NCBI RefSeq assembly: GCF_913777995.1 | Contig: NZ_CAJYVE010000053.1 | Coordinates: forward strand, 1 to 64,000 | DNA: 64,000 nt | Source: an uncultured Pseudomonas sp. | Lineage (GTDB): Bacteria; Pseudomonadota; Gammaproteobacteria; Pseudomonadales; Pseudomonadaceae | Reading direction: 5' to 3' | The notes under the pieces: generated by a model | Told to the model about the DNA's origin: nothing | The model's database searches: none | What the model saw: the letters and a program-made list of their open reading frames with translations, nothing else | Shown: piece after piece, positions 16,714-26,556 of the stretch | How positions within the stretch are numbered: position 1 is the stretch's first letter | Layout: each line of letters starts with the position of its first letter | Position numbers and translations under genes: made by a program

Positions 16714-16826
16714 GGATTCGCCGAGGTTATGTCTTTGGATGGGCTAGGCAAATTAATGGCGAATAGCTATAAGGGAAGCACGGCCAGCCGGACGTCAGAT
16801 CTTCGTTGGCGTCATGGGTCGTGAGT

Positions 16827-19241
16827 ATGGCTGCTAAAACAACCCGATCCCGAGTATTCGGGAGCCTCAACCAGCAGGCTTCGGCCTGGTCGGTCGCCTT
16901 GGCGGTTCTGATCGCCGGGCTGGGGCTGACTGCCTTTCTCGCACTGGACAATTATCAACTCTATCAGCGCCAGCTGAGCCAGCGTTTCGACCTGCTGGCC
17001 AGCGAGCGTTTCATCCGCATCCAGGAACGCCTCGACAGCCAGGTCAGTCGGCTGGACAGCCTGCGGCGCTTCTTCGTCTATTCGGATGTGGTCTCACGCG
17101 ACGAATACAACGGTTTCGCCGCCCCGTTGCTCGACGGTACCCAGGCCTATTCCTGGAGCCCCAGGGTGAGCGACGCCGAGCGTGCGGATTTCGAGGCCAA
17201 GGCCCGTGCCGAGGGGCTGGCCGGGTTCGTCATTCGTGAGCGGGGGGCGGATGGGCGCCTGGAGGTGGCGGCGCGGCGTGCTGAATATTACCCGGTGCTC
17301 TACACCCAGTCGCAGAGCGTCCTGCCGCTGCCATACGGGTTCGATGTCGCCTCTGAATCCTTGCGGCGGGAAACCCTCGAGAGGGCGCGCATGCTGGGCT
17401 CCGTCGCTGCGACGCCGAGGATCGAGCTGGTGGGGTTGGATAAGGAATACGCCTACGGGGTGCTGCTGGTGGCGCCGCTGTTCGAACGCCAAGAGTCGAG
17501 CGCGGAGCTGCGCGGCTATGTCATGGCGGTGATCAGCCTGGGCGATGTGATGAACGAAGGGCTGCCCACCCAGGACAATCTGGCGGTGACCATGCTCGAC
17601 CTCGGTTCGCCCGCCGAGCCACAGCTGCTCTACCAGTCGCATGTGCAGGCCGGCGAAGGTGACCTGCGTGTCAGCACCTTGCTGAATCTCGGCGACCGTG
17701 ACTACTTGCTGGAAGTCCGCCCGACCGAGGCGTTCCTGCGCACCAACCAGTCCATGGCCGGCAGCGTGGGCGTGCTCGGCGCGCTGCTGAGCCTGATGCT
17801 CGCGGCCTTGCTGTTCAGCCTGATCGGCCAGCGTCAGCGGGCCTTGGCACTGGTCGAGCAACGTACCTCCGAGCTGCGCCAGCGTGAACAGCAGCTGCGC
17901 GTCACCCATGGGCAGTTGTGCAACGTACTGGATGCCGCCACCGAAGTGGCGATCATCGCCACCGACCTGAACGGGGTGATCACCACCTTCAACGTCGGGG
18001 CACAGAAGATGCTCGACTATCGCGAGGAGGAGGTGCTCGGCCTGTTCGCCCTCGAGGACCTGCATGACCCCGCCGAACTGCAGGCCCACGCGCAACGCTT
18101 GCACAGTAGCGGCCAGGCACGGGTTTCGGCCGGGCAGGCCATGCTGGTCGAGGCTGCCGAACCGGGCCATCACGCGGCGCGCGAGTGGACCTTCCGGCGT
18201 CGCGACGGCTCCACCCTGACCGTCAACATGCTGGTCACGGCGGTGCGTGACGATCAGGAGCAGTGGGTGGGCTACCTGGCGGTGTGCATCGACGTTACCG
18301 AACGCAAGCGGGTCCACGAAGCCCTGGCAGCCCGTGACCTGCTGTTGCAGCGCCTGGGCAGGCAGGTACCGGGTGGGATCTATCAGTTCCAGCGTTCCGC
18401 CGACGGCGAGCCGCGCTTCAACTACATCAGCGTCGGCATGTGCCAGCTGTATGAACTCACCGAAGAACAGATCGTCGCCGACGCCTCGACGGTGTTCGAC
18501 CGTATCCATGTCGACGACCGACCGAGCACCGTGCGCCTGATGCTGGCCAGTACCGAGCAGTGCAAGCCCTGGCGTGACGAGTTCCGTATCGACCTGCCCA
18601 AGCGTGGCGTACGCTGGATCCGCGGCGAGGCCACCCCGGAACGCCTGCCGGATGGCGGCATCCTCTGGCATGGCTTTCTCAGCGACATCACCGACATGAA
18701 GCGTGTCGAGGACGAGCTGCGTGCCTTGTCCATCACGGATGTGCTCACGGGGGCCTACAACCGGCGCTACTTCCAGGAGCGCTTGCAGGCCGAGTTGCGC
18801 CGTGTCGAACGCTATGGTGGGCAGTTGGCAGTGATCATGCTGGACATCGACCACTTCAAGCGCATCAACGACCAGTATGGGCATGGCGTCGGCGACTGCG
18901 TCCTGCAGGAAGTGTCACGTACCATCGGCCAGCGGCTGCGCACTGAAGACGTGTTCTGCCGCCTGGGCGGTGAGGAGTTCATCATCCTTTGCCCGGCGAC
19001 CGATGCCGTGCAGGCCAGCCAGTTGGCGACCAGCCTGTGGCAGAACCTGCGCAGCCAGGCCATGGATGGCGTAGGGCGGGTGACCGCGAGTTTCGGCATC
19101 GCCTGCTGGCGCCCCGGTGAGGGCGCCGACGCGCTGCTGCTGCGCGCCGACTCGGGTGTCTATGCGGCCAAGCAGGCCGGGCGCGACCGCGTCGCCCTCG
19201 AGCGGCTCGAACCCTACCGGGCCGAGCCGGACCGGGTCTGA
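16827..19241 (+). CDS. Diguanylate cyclase with CHASE sensor and two PAS domains
   Basis: An 804-residue membrane receptor that makes cyclic di-GMP. Two transmembrane helices (about 22-42 and 310-330) flank a periplasmic CHASE-type domain. Two PAS domains follow (about 350-480 and 500-630), then GGDEF (about 635-795). The active motif is GGEEF (near 713), and the inhibitory I-site RTED sits five residues before it, so product inhibition is expected. No EAL domain is present. The ligand is unknown. Start chosen at ATG 16827; a TTG at 16806 is possible. Confidence 0.9.
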   Translation: MAAKTTRSRVFGSLNQQASAWSVALAVLIAGLGLTAFLALDNYQLYQRQLSQRFDLLASERFIRIQERLDSQVSRLDSLRRFFVYSDVVSRDEYNGFAAPLLDGTQAYSWSPRVSDAERADFEAKARAEGLAGFVIRERGADGRLEVAARRAEYYPVLYTQSQSVLPLPYGFDVASESLRRETLERARMLGSVAATPRIELVGLDKEYAYGVLLVAPLFERQESSAELRGYVMAVISLGDVMNEGLPTQDNLAVTMLDLGSPAEPQLLYQSHVQAGEGDLRVSTLLNLGDRDYLLEVRPTEAFLRTNQSMAGSVGVLGALLSLMLAALLFSLIGQRQRALALVEQRTSELRQREQQLRVTHGQLCNVLDAATEVAIIATDLNGVITTFNVGAQKMLDYREEEVLGLFALEDLHDPAELQAHAQRLHSSGQARVSAGQAMLVEAAEPGHHAAREWTFRRRDGSTLTVNMLVTAVRDDQEQWVGYLAVCIDVTERKRVHEALAARDLLLQRLGRQVPGGIYQFQRSADGEPRFNYISVGMCQLYELTEEQIVADASTVFDRIHVDDRPSTVRLMLASTEQCKPWRDEFRIDLPKRGVRWIRGEATPERLPDGGILWHGFLSDITDMKRVEDELRALSITDVLTGAYNRRYFQERLQAELRRVERYGGQLAVIMLDIDHFKRINDQYGHGVGDCVLQEVSRTIGQRLRTEDVFCRLGGEEFIILCPATDAVQASQLATSLWQNLRSQAMDGVGRVTASFGIACWRPGEGADALLLRADSGVYAAKQAGRDRVALERLEPYRAEPDRV

Positions 19242-19259
19242 AGCCGGTACTCTTCAGTC

Positions 19260-19447
19260 AGACCGTTGGAGCGAGCTTGCTCCAACAAAAGCCGATGACC
19301 CGTGTTGGATGTAAAGCCAACACAGTTCAGCTAGTCGTTATGTGGCCGGTGGGAGCGACTTTAGCCGCGAAAGCACCAGGAAATTCACCGCATCTGTTGT
19401 AAACAGGCGGTCGCTTCGCGGCTGAAGCCGCTCCTACCCGGCCTGAC
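19260..19447. repeat. REP cluster with REPIN copy 2
   Basis: A short REP-like unit (GGAGCGAGCTTGCTCC, 19268-19283) is followed at 19324-19440 by a near copy of the 5177-5302 element: inverted units GTGGGAGCGACTTTAGCCGC and TCGCTTCGCGGCTGAAGCC around CAGGAAATTCACCGCATCTG. GTGTTGGATGTAAAGCC occurs twice (19292-19308 and 19454-19470). No gene is seen in 19242-19486, where the two flanking genes converge. Confidence 0.75.
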
Positions 19448-19486
19448 TGAACAGTGTTGGATGTAAAGCCGCTCCTGCAAGCCGTT

Positions 19487-20956
19487 TCAGGGCTGCAGGA
19501 TCGACGCGGTGCCGTTGTTCAGCTTGGGCTGGCGATACAGGTCGACCAGCACTTCGTCGAGGATCGAAGAGGCGCCGAATGGCCGTGGGTCGTTGAGGAT
19601 GGCGACCACCGCCCAGGTGTTGCCGTTGCTGTCACGGCTGTACCCGGCAATTGCGCGCACGGTATTCAAGGTGCCGGTCTTGATATGCGCTTCGCCAAGC
19701 AGTGCGGTGCGCTTGAGGCGCTTGCGCATGGTGCCGTCCATGCCCGCCAGCGGCAGCGAACTCATGAACTCGGCGGCGTAGGGACTGCGCCAGGCGGCCT
19801 GCAGCAGCATGGCCATCTCGCGGGCGCTGACCCGCTCGGCACGCGACAGACCTGAACCGTTTTCCATGACCAGGTGCGGCGCGGTCATGCCTTTCTTCGC
19901 CAGCCACTGGCGGATCACTCGCTGCGCGGCCTTGGCATCGTCGCCGTCGGCACTGGTGCGGAATTCTTCACCCAGGCTCAGGAACAGCTGCTGGGCCATG
20001 GTGTTGTTGCTGTACTTGTTGATGTCGCGGATCACCTCGACCAGGTCGGGCGAGAACGCCCGGGCCAGCAGCTTGGCGCCGGAAGGCACGGTGCCGACCT
20101 TGTCGCTGCCCTGGATAGTGCCGCCCAGCTCCTGCCAGATGGCCCGCACGGTGCCGGCCGCGTAGGCCTGGTGGTCGAGCAGCGACAGGTAGGTCTGCGA
20201 GTTGCAGCCCTTGGCCAGTTGCCCGGTGACCTGCACCAGCAGACTGCCGTCGGCCTGGGATACGGGGTTGTAGCGTACGTCGTCGCTGCATTGTTTGCTG
20301 GCGACGTTCTTGACCTGGTTGTCGATGCGGATCGTGGCGATGGGGGGCTCGACGGCCACCGTGATGCGGCCGTCGTCGTTACGGGTCACGAAGCGCAAGG
20401 CCTTGAGGTTGATCAGCAGGGAGTCCGGGCGCACCAGGAAGGGCTTGCTGTGATCGCCGCCATCGTCATCGAAGGCGGGCAGCTGCGGTTGTACGAAGTG
20501 GCTGCGGTCCAGGATCAGGTCGCCGGTTACCTGCTGCACACCGTTGGCGCGCAGATCGCGCATCAGCAGCCAGAGTTTTTCCATGTTGAGCTTGGGGTCG
20601 CCGCCACCCTTGAGGTACAGGTTGCCGCGCAACACGCCGTTGCTCAGGGTGCCGTCGGTGAAGAATTCGGTTTTCCACTGATGGGTAGGGCCGAGAATTT
20701 CCAGGGCCGCGAAGGTGGTCACCAGCTTCATGGTCGAGGCCGGATTGACCGAGACATCGGCATTGAACACGGTGGGCGTACCGGGACCATTAAGCGGTAC
20801 GGCCACCAGCGAGAGCGCGTCGTCGTTGAGCTTGCTGGCCTTCAGGGCCTGCTGGACTTTGGGGGGGAGGGTGGTGTTGATCGTGGCAGCCTGGGCCTGC
20901 AGCGCCAGAGGTAGGAGAAAAGTGGCCAATAGCAAGGGGCGCAAAGATCTGATCAT
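19487..20956 (-). CDS. dacB: D-alanyl-D-alanine carboxypeptidase/endopeptidase, PBP4 type
   Basis: A 489-residue periplasmic S13-family enzyme that trims and cleaves peptidoglycan peptides. A signal peptide (about 1-23, ending LALQAQA) is followed by the SxxK motif PASTMK (S74, K77), the SxN motif in NKYSNNTMAQQ and the KTG motif in HIKTGTLNTV. The start at 20956 places the signal peptide at the N-terminus; the frame stays open 39 codons upstream without a better start. It is a single gene converging on the GGDEF gene. Confidence 0.93.
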   Translation of the reverse strand: MIRSLRPLLLATFLLPLALQAQAATINTTLPPKVQQALKASKLNDDALSLVAVPLNGPGTPTVFNADVSVNPASTMKLVTTFAALEILGPTHQWKTEFFTDGTLSNGVLRGNLYLKGGGDPKLNMEKLWLLMRDLRANGVQQVTGDLILDRSHFVQPQLPAFDDDGGDHSKPFLVRPDSLLINLKALRFVTRNDDGRITVAVEPPIATIRIDNQVKNVASKQCSDDVRYNPVSQADGSLLVQVTGQLAKGCNSQTYLSLLDHQAYAAGTVRAIWQELGGTIQGSDKVGTVPSGAKLLARAFSPDLVEVIRDINKYSNNTMAQQLFLSLGEEFRTSADGDDAKAAQRVIRQWLAKKGMTAPHLVMENGSGLSRAERVSAREMAMLLQAAWRSPYAAEFMSSLPLAGMDGTMRKRLKRTALLGEAHIKTGTLNTVRAIAGYSRDSNGNTWAVVAILNDPRPFGASSILDEVLVDLYRQPKLNNGTASILQP

Positions 20957-21146
20957 CAGGTAAAACCCTACTGCAAGATGAAAAACCAGATGAGGGTGAA
21001 GATATCCCTCGATGACTATAGATGGCGCAGAGGACATGAGCATGCGCGACAAGAACGCCGCATTATGCCCCAAGTAGAGGGCGCTTCGGGCGCGGGGGCG
21101 GTTTTTTTCATGTGCAGATGGCCTGGCGGATGCTGGACGCCGCGCA

Positions 21147-21173
21147 ACAAAAAGCCACCCCGTGGGGTGGCTT
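21147..21173 (-). terminator. Terminator of yggL
   Basis: On the minus strand AGCCACCCC-ACG-GGGTGGCT is followed by TTTTTGTTG. It lies 21 bases downstream of the yggL stop. Confidence 0.85.
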
Positions 21174-21193
21174 CTCGGTCAACGCCAGGCGGC

Positions 21194-21538
21194 TCAGGCG
21201 GCCGGGTTGATCGGCTTGTCCGGATACCAGGCGTCGAGCAGGGGGCTGACTTCGACCTTGGTCGGTTCAGGACGGGCTTTCAGCCAGGCTTCTACGGCAG
21301 CGCGCTGTTCTTCGCTCACCGAGCCGCGCTTGGCCAGGCATACCAGACCGTAGTCATCGCCACCGACATAATCCAGGCCGTTGGCATCCATGGCTTCGGT
21401 CAGGAAGGCGTCGAGGAAAGCGTCGATTGCTTCTTCGGACAGGTCTTCCTTGAATTCCAGGTTGAGCTCGAAACCCAGTTCCTGGAACTCATCCACACAA
21501 AGTTTCTTGCGCAGACGACGGGAGCGGTTTGTGGCCAT
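21194..21538 (-). CDS. yggL: YggL family 50S ribosome-binding protein (DUF469)
   Basis: A 114-residue acidic protein with the family N-terminus RSRRLRKKLCVDEFQELGFEL. E. coli YggL was reported to bind the 50S subunit; otherwise its role is poorly known. It has its own terminator and no obvious operon partners. Confidence 0.88.
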   Translation of the reverse strand: MATNRSRRLRKKLCVDEFQELGFELNLEFKEDLSEEAIDAFLDAFLTEAMDANGLDYVGGDDYGLVCLAKRGSVSEEQRAAVEAWLKARPEPTKVEVSPLLDAWYPDKPINPAA

Positions 21539-21616
21539 GAAGCGATCCTCTTGAGTAATTTCGTGGCGCAGTCTATCAGCTAAGCCAGCGCGACGCTTGC
21601 CTGGTTGCGGGCCGGC

Positions 21617-24600
21617 TCACTGCGTACGCTGCAGGGTGTCGGCCAGGGCCTGCTCCAGGGCGGCCAGGGCGTCGAGCAGTTGCTGCTGGCAGCGTTGCAC
21701 CTCGGCGTCCGGCGCATCCTGGTCGCAGGCCAGTTCCAGCGCTTCGCAGGCCTGTACCAGTGCCGCCGCGCTGACGATTCGTGCCGCGCCCTTGATGTGA
21801 TGGGCCTTGTCGCGCAGCGCTGCCTTGTGCCTGTGGGCGTCCAGGCGGGCCAGGGCCTGGTGGTCTTCACGGTTGCTGTTCAGCAGTTGTTCCAGCAGGC
21901 GGCGGTTCAGTTCGGGGCGTCCGGCGCTGAGTTGTTCGAGGCTGGCCGCGTCGAACAGTGCGGCAGGCGCTTCGGTGGCCGAGCCCAGCTCGGCCAGCCG
22001 GGCGTTGAGAGTGCCCAGGCTGATGGGTTTGAACAGGCAGTCGTCCATGCCGGCAGCGCGACAGCGCTGCATCTCTTCAGGCTGCGCATTGGCGGTGAAG
22101 CCCCAGATGATGCAGGGCTCACGTTGTTCGGCCTGTTCCCGCACGCGTATCGCCCGGGTCAGTTCGTAGCCGTTCATTACCGGCATGTTGCAGTCGACCA
22201 TCAACAGGTCGAAGCGACCCTGCTGCCAGAACTCCAAGCCCTGCTCACCTTGCTCGGCGGTTGCGCAGCGATGCCCGAGGTAGCTCAGTTGCTGGCTGAG
22301 CAGCAGACGGTTGGCCGGATGGTCGTCGACCACCAGTATGCTCAGCACCCGGACGCTGGGCATGGCCGGCAACGCGGCGGGAGACGGCACGCGTTCGGCA
22401 TGCAGGAGCGCCAGGGGCAGCGTCAGGGTCACGCAGGTGCCCTGGCCCGGTTCGCTGTCCAGGGTCAGCGTGCCACCCATCATCTGGCACAGGCTGCGGC
22501 AGATCACCAGCCCCAACCCGGCGCCGCTGCGGGCCATCTGTCCGGTGTTGTCGGCCTGTGCGAAGGGCTCGAAGAGCCGTGCACGATCTGCCGCACTGAT
22601 GCCGATGCCGGTGTCCTGCACGGTCAGGTGCAGACAGGGCGAATCGCCGGGCGCCAGGCTCGCGCCGACGCGCACCTGGCCAGCCGGGGTGAACTTGATG
22701 GCATTGCCGATCAGGTTGGAGAGGATCTGCTTGAAGCGCAGCGGGTCGATGTGCACGTCGGTGTCGAGCTGCGCGTCGAAGTCCAGGCGCAGCTCCAGAT
22801 GCTTCTGGCGCGCCAGGCCGTCGAACATGCGCACTACCGATTCGACGAGCTGGCGCAGGCTGGCCCGTTCCGGGGTCAAGGTCAGGTGGCCGGCTTCGAT
22901 GCGGGCAATGTCGAGGATGTCGCCGATCAACTCGAGCATGCCCCTGGCTGAACTGTAGGCGACCTCCAGGGCAGGGCGGTCGAGCTGACCCTGTTCGGCG
23001 CGCCGCAGGGCCAGCTCGAGCATGCCGATCACGGCGTTCATCGGCGTACGGATCTCGTGGCTCATGGTGGCCAGGAAGGTGCTCTTGGCGCGGCTGGCGT
23101 TGTCGGCGCGGTCCTTGGCGGCCTGCAGGTCTTCGATCAGGCGGCGGCGTTCGCTGATGTCGATCCAGCCGCCGATGATGCCCTGCACCTCGCCGAGCGA
23201 GTCGCGAAACGGCAGTATCCAGTGGTAGATGGTCAGGCAGCGCCCGGCAATGTGCAGCGGGCGATCGAGCACCAGGGGGGTGCCGCTGGCCATCACCCGA
23301 CGATAGTCCTGGGCATAGGCCCGCGCTTCACTGGGGTCGCTCAGCACGCCGTCGGTGACGGTGTGGCCGATCACCTGATCGCGCCGGGCGCCGAAGGTTT
23401 CCAGATAGCTGTCGTTGCACAGGCGCAGGCGACCCTCGCGGTCGCGGACGTAGATCGGGTGGGGCGTGCCGTTGACCAGCGCGCTCATGAATTCGAGCTG
23501 GTCGCTCAGCGCGCGTTCGGCGAGCTTGCGCTGGTGGATCTGCCGGCGCATCCAGGCGTTCCAGGCGAGCAGGACGAGCAGCAGCAGACCGGCGCCGGCG
23601 AGCACCCGGTAGACCCACGGGCGGTAGTCGTGGCCGCTGGCGGAGCTGTTGGTCCAGGTGCGCCAGCGATCGTGGACGGCGGCCAATTCCTGGGGGGCGA
23701 TGGCGAGCAGCGCCTTGTCGAGGATCGATGCCAGCTCCGGAGTGTCACGGCGACTGGCCAGGGTGATCAGTGCCGGGGCTTCCCCGGCAGTGGCGGTAAT
23801 GTGCAGGTGCTGTTCGAACTCGGGTGAAGACAGCAGGTAGTTGGCGCTGAGCAGCGGCAGGACGGCGGCATCGACCTGTTCGCGTAACAAGGCTTGCAGG
23901 GCCTGCGTCGCACTGTCGAACGGCACCTGGACGATGCGTGGGTGCTGCCTGCTCAGCCAGGTGCGCAACATCCCGCTGCGGGCCACGGCCACCTGCCGAC
24001 CGTCGAGCTGTTGAGGCAGACGCGGCTGTCGTTCGCCCTGGCGGGTGACCAGGACGAAGGAGTTTTCCAGGTAGGGGCGGCTGAAGGCCAGGCGCTCGGC
24101 GAGCGTCTGACTGGGCAGCACGGCGCCGATCAGGTCGGCCTGGCCCTGCTCGACACGACGTAGCATGTCTTCCCGGCTGCTGCTGCGCTGAATGACGAAC
24201 TGCAGGCCGGTGCGCAGGCGGATCATGTCCAGCAGGTCGGCGGTCACGCCGCGCAGATTGCCAGCGCTGTCGAAGAAGCTCAGCGGTGCGTCATGTTCAT
24301 CGACCACCACGCGTACCTGGCGGTGGGCGGTGATCCAGGCCTGTTCGCGGGCGGTGAACTGCAATTGGCGGTCGCCCAGCCCAGGGTCGCTGCCCGCACT
24401 CCAGCGTCTGGCGATCTCGTTGCGGGTCTCGGCAGGAATGTCCTGCAGTACGCGGTTGACGATTTCCAGCAGGCGCGGGGCATCGCTGCGTACCGCAAAA
24501 CCAAAGCCATCGGCCTCATGGCGGCCCAGGCTGGCGATGCGGATGTTGTTCAGGTAGCCATTGTTGATGAGGTAGCGGGTGGAGATGGCGTCGCCCAGGA

Positions 24601-25240
24601 ATACGTCGGCCTGGCCGAAGGCCACGGCGTTGATCGCACTCTGGAACGAGGGGTAGGTGTGCAGCTCGGCACCCGGATACTGGCTGCGGACCTGCTCCGG
24701 TGGCAGGTAGTGATAGGCCATGCTCAGGCGCATGCCGGCCAGCGTCTCGTCCGGCATGCGGGTGTCGCCGCTGTGGGTGACCAGCACCGGCTGGTCGGGC
24801 GCGTAGGGGCGTGACAGGCTGATGCTGCTGTCGACCGCCTCGAAGCGGTTGGCGCTGCCCAGCAGGTCGATGCGGCCCTGCTTCAGGGCCTCGATGGCCG
24901 CATTGCGGCTGTCGAAGCGGATCACCCTGACCGGCAGGTGCAGTGCCTGGGACAGAAGGCCGGCGTAGTCGGCGGTGATGCCTTCGTAATCTTCGCCGGA
25001 CAGGGTGATATCGAATGGCGGGTAGTCGGGCGCCGAGGTCCCCAGGAGCAACTCCGGACGACTGTCCAGCCATTGCCGCTGGCGGGCATCGAGAGGCGGC
25101 ATGGCTGCATCGATGCTGGCGCGGCCCAGCAGTTTGTAGCTGTCGAGGGCGGCGGCGCTGGGCGGCAGGCCCATGGCGAGCAGCAGGCACACGGCAAGTT
25201 TGATGATGGCGTCTAAATGCCTGGACATGAATGTGCTCAC
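21617..25240 (-). CDS. BvgS/EvgS-like unorthodox hybrid sensor histidine kinase
   Basis: A 1207-residue membrane kinase. A signal peptide is followed by two periplasmic SBP_bac_3 (Venus flytrap) domains (about 45-270 and 290-520), one transmembrane helix near 545-565, a PAS domain (about 590-700), HisKA with TMSHEIRTPMN, an ATPase domain with NAIKFTP and DTGIGIS, a receiver with VDCNMPVMNG and an Hpt domain with HHIKGAAR. This gives the full His-Asp-His relay. The paired flytrap domains match BvgS/EvgS and the P. aeruginosa RocS kinases. The GTG start at 25240 overlaps the response-regulator stop by four bases; an ATG at 25228 is also possible. Signal unknown. Confidence 0.93.
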   Translation of the reverse strand: MSTFMSRHLDAIIKLAVCLLLAMGLPPSAAALDSYKLLGRASIDAAMPPLDARQRQWLDSRPELLLGTSAPDYPPFDITLSGEDYEGITADYAGLLSQALHLPVRVIRFDSRNAAIEALKQGRIDLLGSANRFEAVDSSISLSRPYAPDQPVLVTHSGDTRMPDETLAGMRLSMAYHYLPPEQVRSQYPGAELHTYPSFQSAINAVAFGQADVFLGDAISTRYLINNGYLNNIRIASLGRHEADGFGFAVRSDAPRLLEIVNRVLQDIPAETRNEIARRWSAGSDPGLGDRQLQFTAREQAWITAHRQVRVVVDEHDAPLSFFDSAGNLRGVTADLLDMIRLRTGLQFVIQRSSSREDMLRRVEQGQADLIGAVLPSQTLAERLAFSRPYLENSFVLVTRQGERQPRLPQQLDGRQVAVARSGMLRTWLSRQHPRIVQVPFDSATQALQALLREQVDAAVLPLLSANYLLSSPEFEQHLHITATAGEAPALITLASRRDTPELASILDKALLAIAPQELAAVHDRWRTWTNSSASGHDYRPWVYRVLAGAGLLLLVLLAWNAWMRRQIHQRKLAERALSDQLEFMSALVNGTPHPIYVRDREGRLRLCNDSYLETFGARRDQVIGHTVTDGVLSDPSEARAYAQDYRRVMASGTPLVLDRPLHIAGRCLTIYHWILPFRDSLGEVQGIIGGWIDISERRRLIEDLQAAKDRADNASRAKSTFLATMSHEIRTPMNAVIGMLELALRRAEQGQLDRPALEVAYSSARGMLELIGDILDIARIEAGHLTLTPERASLRQLVESVVRMFDGLARQKHLELRLDFDAQLDTDVHIDPLRFKQILSNLIGNAIKFTPAGQVRVGASLAPGDSPCLHLTVQDTGIGISAADRARLFEPFAQADNTGQMARSGAGLGLVICRSLCQMMGGTLTLDSEPGQGTCVTLTLPLALLHAERVPSPAALPAMPSVRVLSILVVDDHPANRLLLSQQLSYLGHRCATAEQGEQGLEFWQQGRFDLLMVDCNMPVMNGYELTRAIRVREQAEQREPCIIWGFTANAQPEEMQRCRAAGMDDCLFKPISLGTLNARLAELGSATEAPAALFDAASLEQLSAGRPELNRRLLEQLLNSNREDHQALARLDAHRHKAALRDKAHHIKGAARIVSAAALVQACEALELACDQDAPDAEVQRCQQQLLDALAALEQALADTLQRTQ

Positions 25241-25863
25241 ACCAGTGAGTTGCGTTTTGCCATGTCGATGAGTTCCACCAGCGTGCGGGTTTTCAATTTC
25301 TGCATGAGGCGGGTCTTGTAAGTGCTGACAGTCTTGTTGCTGAGGAACATCCCCTTGGCGATTTCCTTGTTCGATCGTCCCTGGGCAAATAACTGCAGTA
25401 CCATCAATTCGCGATCATTGACCAGTTTGAACAGTTCGATCTCGCTGGGTTGGCCATCTTCCCGAGGGGGCGGATTCAATGCCTGGCTGGGAAAATAATT
25501 GTAGCCGGACAATACCGCCTTGACCGAACTGAGCAGTTCGCTGAGGTCTTCCTGCTTGCAGACATAACCGGCCGCGCCGGACTGCATGCAGCGGATGGCG
25601 AACAGTGCGGGTGTCTGCGAGGTCAGCACCAGAATCTTGGACGGCAGGCCCATGGCATTGAAGCGGGCCAGCACTTCCAGGCCGTCGAGCTTGGGGATGC
25701 TGATGTCGAGGATGATCAGGTCCGGCGTGCATTCGCGCACCATCTGCATGGCGTCCACGCCGTTATCGGTCTCGCCGACCACTTGGTAGTTTTCGTTCTC
25801 GAGCAACATGCGAACGGCCAGCCGAATGACCGGATGATCGTCGATGATAAACACAGAGTTCAT
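25237..25863 (-). CDS. NarL/FixJ-family response regulator, BvgA/EvgA/RocA-like
   Basis: A 208-residue regulator with a receiver (D53 in IILDIS, lysine in GYVCKQED) and a LuxR-type helix-turn-helix (about 140-205, with LQLFAQGRSNKEIAKGMFLSNKTVSTYK). It is the first gene of the pair and the likely phospho-acceptor of the downstream hybrid kinase. A perfect palindrome TAGGAA-N2-TTCCTA lies 92 bases upstream and may be its own binding site. Confidence 0.92.
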   Translation of the reverse strand: MNSVFIIDDHPVIRLAVRMLLENENYQVVGETDNGVDAMQMVRECTPDLIILDISIPKLDGLEVLARFNAMGLPSKILVLTSQTPALFAIRCMQSGAAGYVCKQEDLSELLSSVKAVLSGYNYFPSQALNPPPREDGQPSEIELFKLVNDRELMVLQLFAQGRSNKEIAKGMFLSNKTVSTYKTRLMQKLKTRTLVELIDMAKRNSLV

Positions 25864-25954
25864 AAGTCAATCCATACAAGGCAACGAAGAAAGCGCGCAC
25901 ATTAGCTCAGATGTTCAACAAGTCACATGAATGAAAGGGCGGTGTGGATATATA

Positions 25955-25970
25955 TAGGAAAGTTCCTACA
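25955..25970. promoter_or_regulatory. Candidate response-regulator operator in the AT-rich upstream region
   Basis: TAGGAA-AG-TTCCTA (25955-25968) is a perfect palindrome, extended to TTCCTACA at 25963-25970. It lies in the conspicuously AT-rich stretch 25,915-26,080 between the response regulator gene and the lone receiver gene. TTTCCTA-type heptads are contacted by BvgA, so an analogous role is plausible but unproven. No gene is seen in 25864-26154. Confidence 0.45.
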
Positions 25971-26154
25971 TTAATTGGCGTATCGGCGTACGAGATACCG
26001 CCTGCTTATACAAATCTGGTTTAAATGTTTTAATCGTTATTGCCTGTTTTCGGACGAGATTTTTCTATTTAAGGATCCTTTTCGGCTGTCCGGAAAGTTC
26101 GGTAAGGTGACGGCCTGGGCATGTAGAGGTGCCGACGGAGCCTGGTGGGTTGCT

Positions 26155-26556
26155 TCAGGTGTCGGTCTCGGGCAGGTTGGCGAGCAGTCTGGCCAGGTCG
26201 GGGCCATGCAATGGCTTGCTCAGACAACCCAGCAGCGGGATGCCGCGTTGCCGGGCGTTGGCGCCCAGGGCCTGCAAGGCTTCTTCGTCCAGGCCGCTGA
26301 GCAGGATTGCCTGTCTGACCATTGCCTTGCGCCAGGCCTGGTCGATGAGTTCCAGGCCGGGCAGGTCTGGCAGCCCCTGGTCGCACAGCAGAAGGTCGAA
26401 AGGCTCTTCGCTGCGCTGCATCGCGCTGAAGGCTTCCGCGGCGTTCAAGGCTGGGGTCAGCAGGAAATGGCCCTGGTTGTTGAGCAGGACCTGAATGGAG
26501 ATCAGCTGGAAGGGGTGGTCTTCCACGAGCAGGATCCGCAGGTTTTGTCTGGGCAT
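26155..26556 (-). CDS. Stand-alone receiver-domain protein
   Basis: A 133-residue single receiver with E12/D13, phospho-acceptor D59 (LLLCDQGLP), S88 and K115 (CLSKPLH), so it should accept phosphate. There is no output domain. It is encoded upstream of the EvgA/BvgA-like pair on the same strand, separated by 291 bases of AT-rich DNA. A role as phosphate sink or alternative partner of the hybrid kinase's Hpt domain is likely by context. The TGTAGGAA sequence upstream at 26722 also occurs in the response regulator's upstream palindrome. Confidence 0.8.
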   Translation of the reverse strand: MPRQNLRILLVEDHPFQLISIQVLLNNQGHFLLTPALNAAEAFSAMQRSEEPFDLLLCDQGLPDLPGLELIDQAWRKAMVRQAILLSGLDEEALQALGANARQRGIPLLGCLSKPLHGPDLARLLANLPETDT

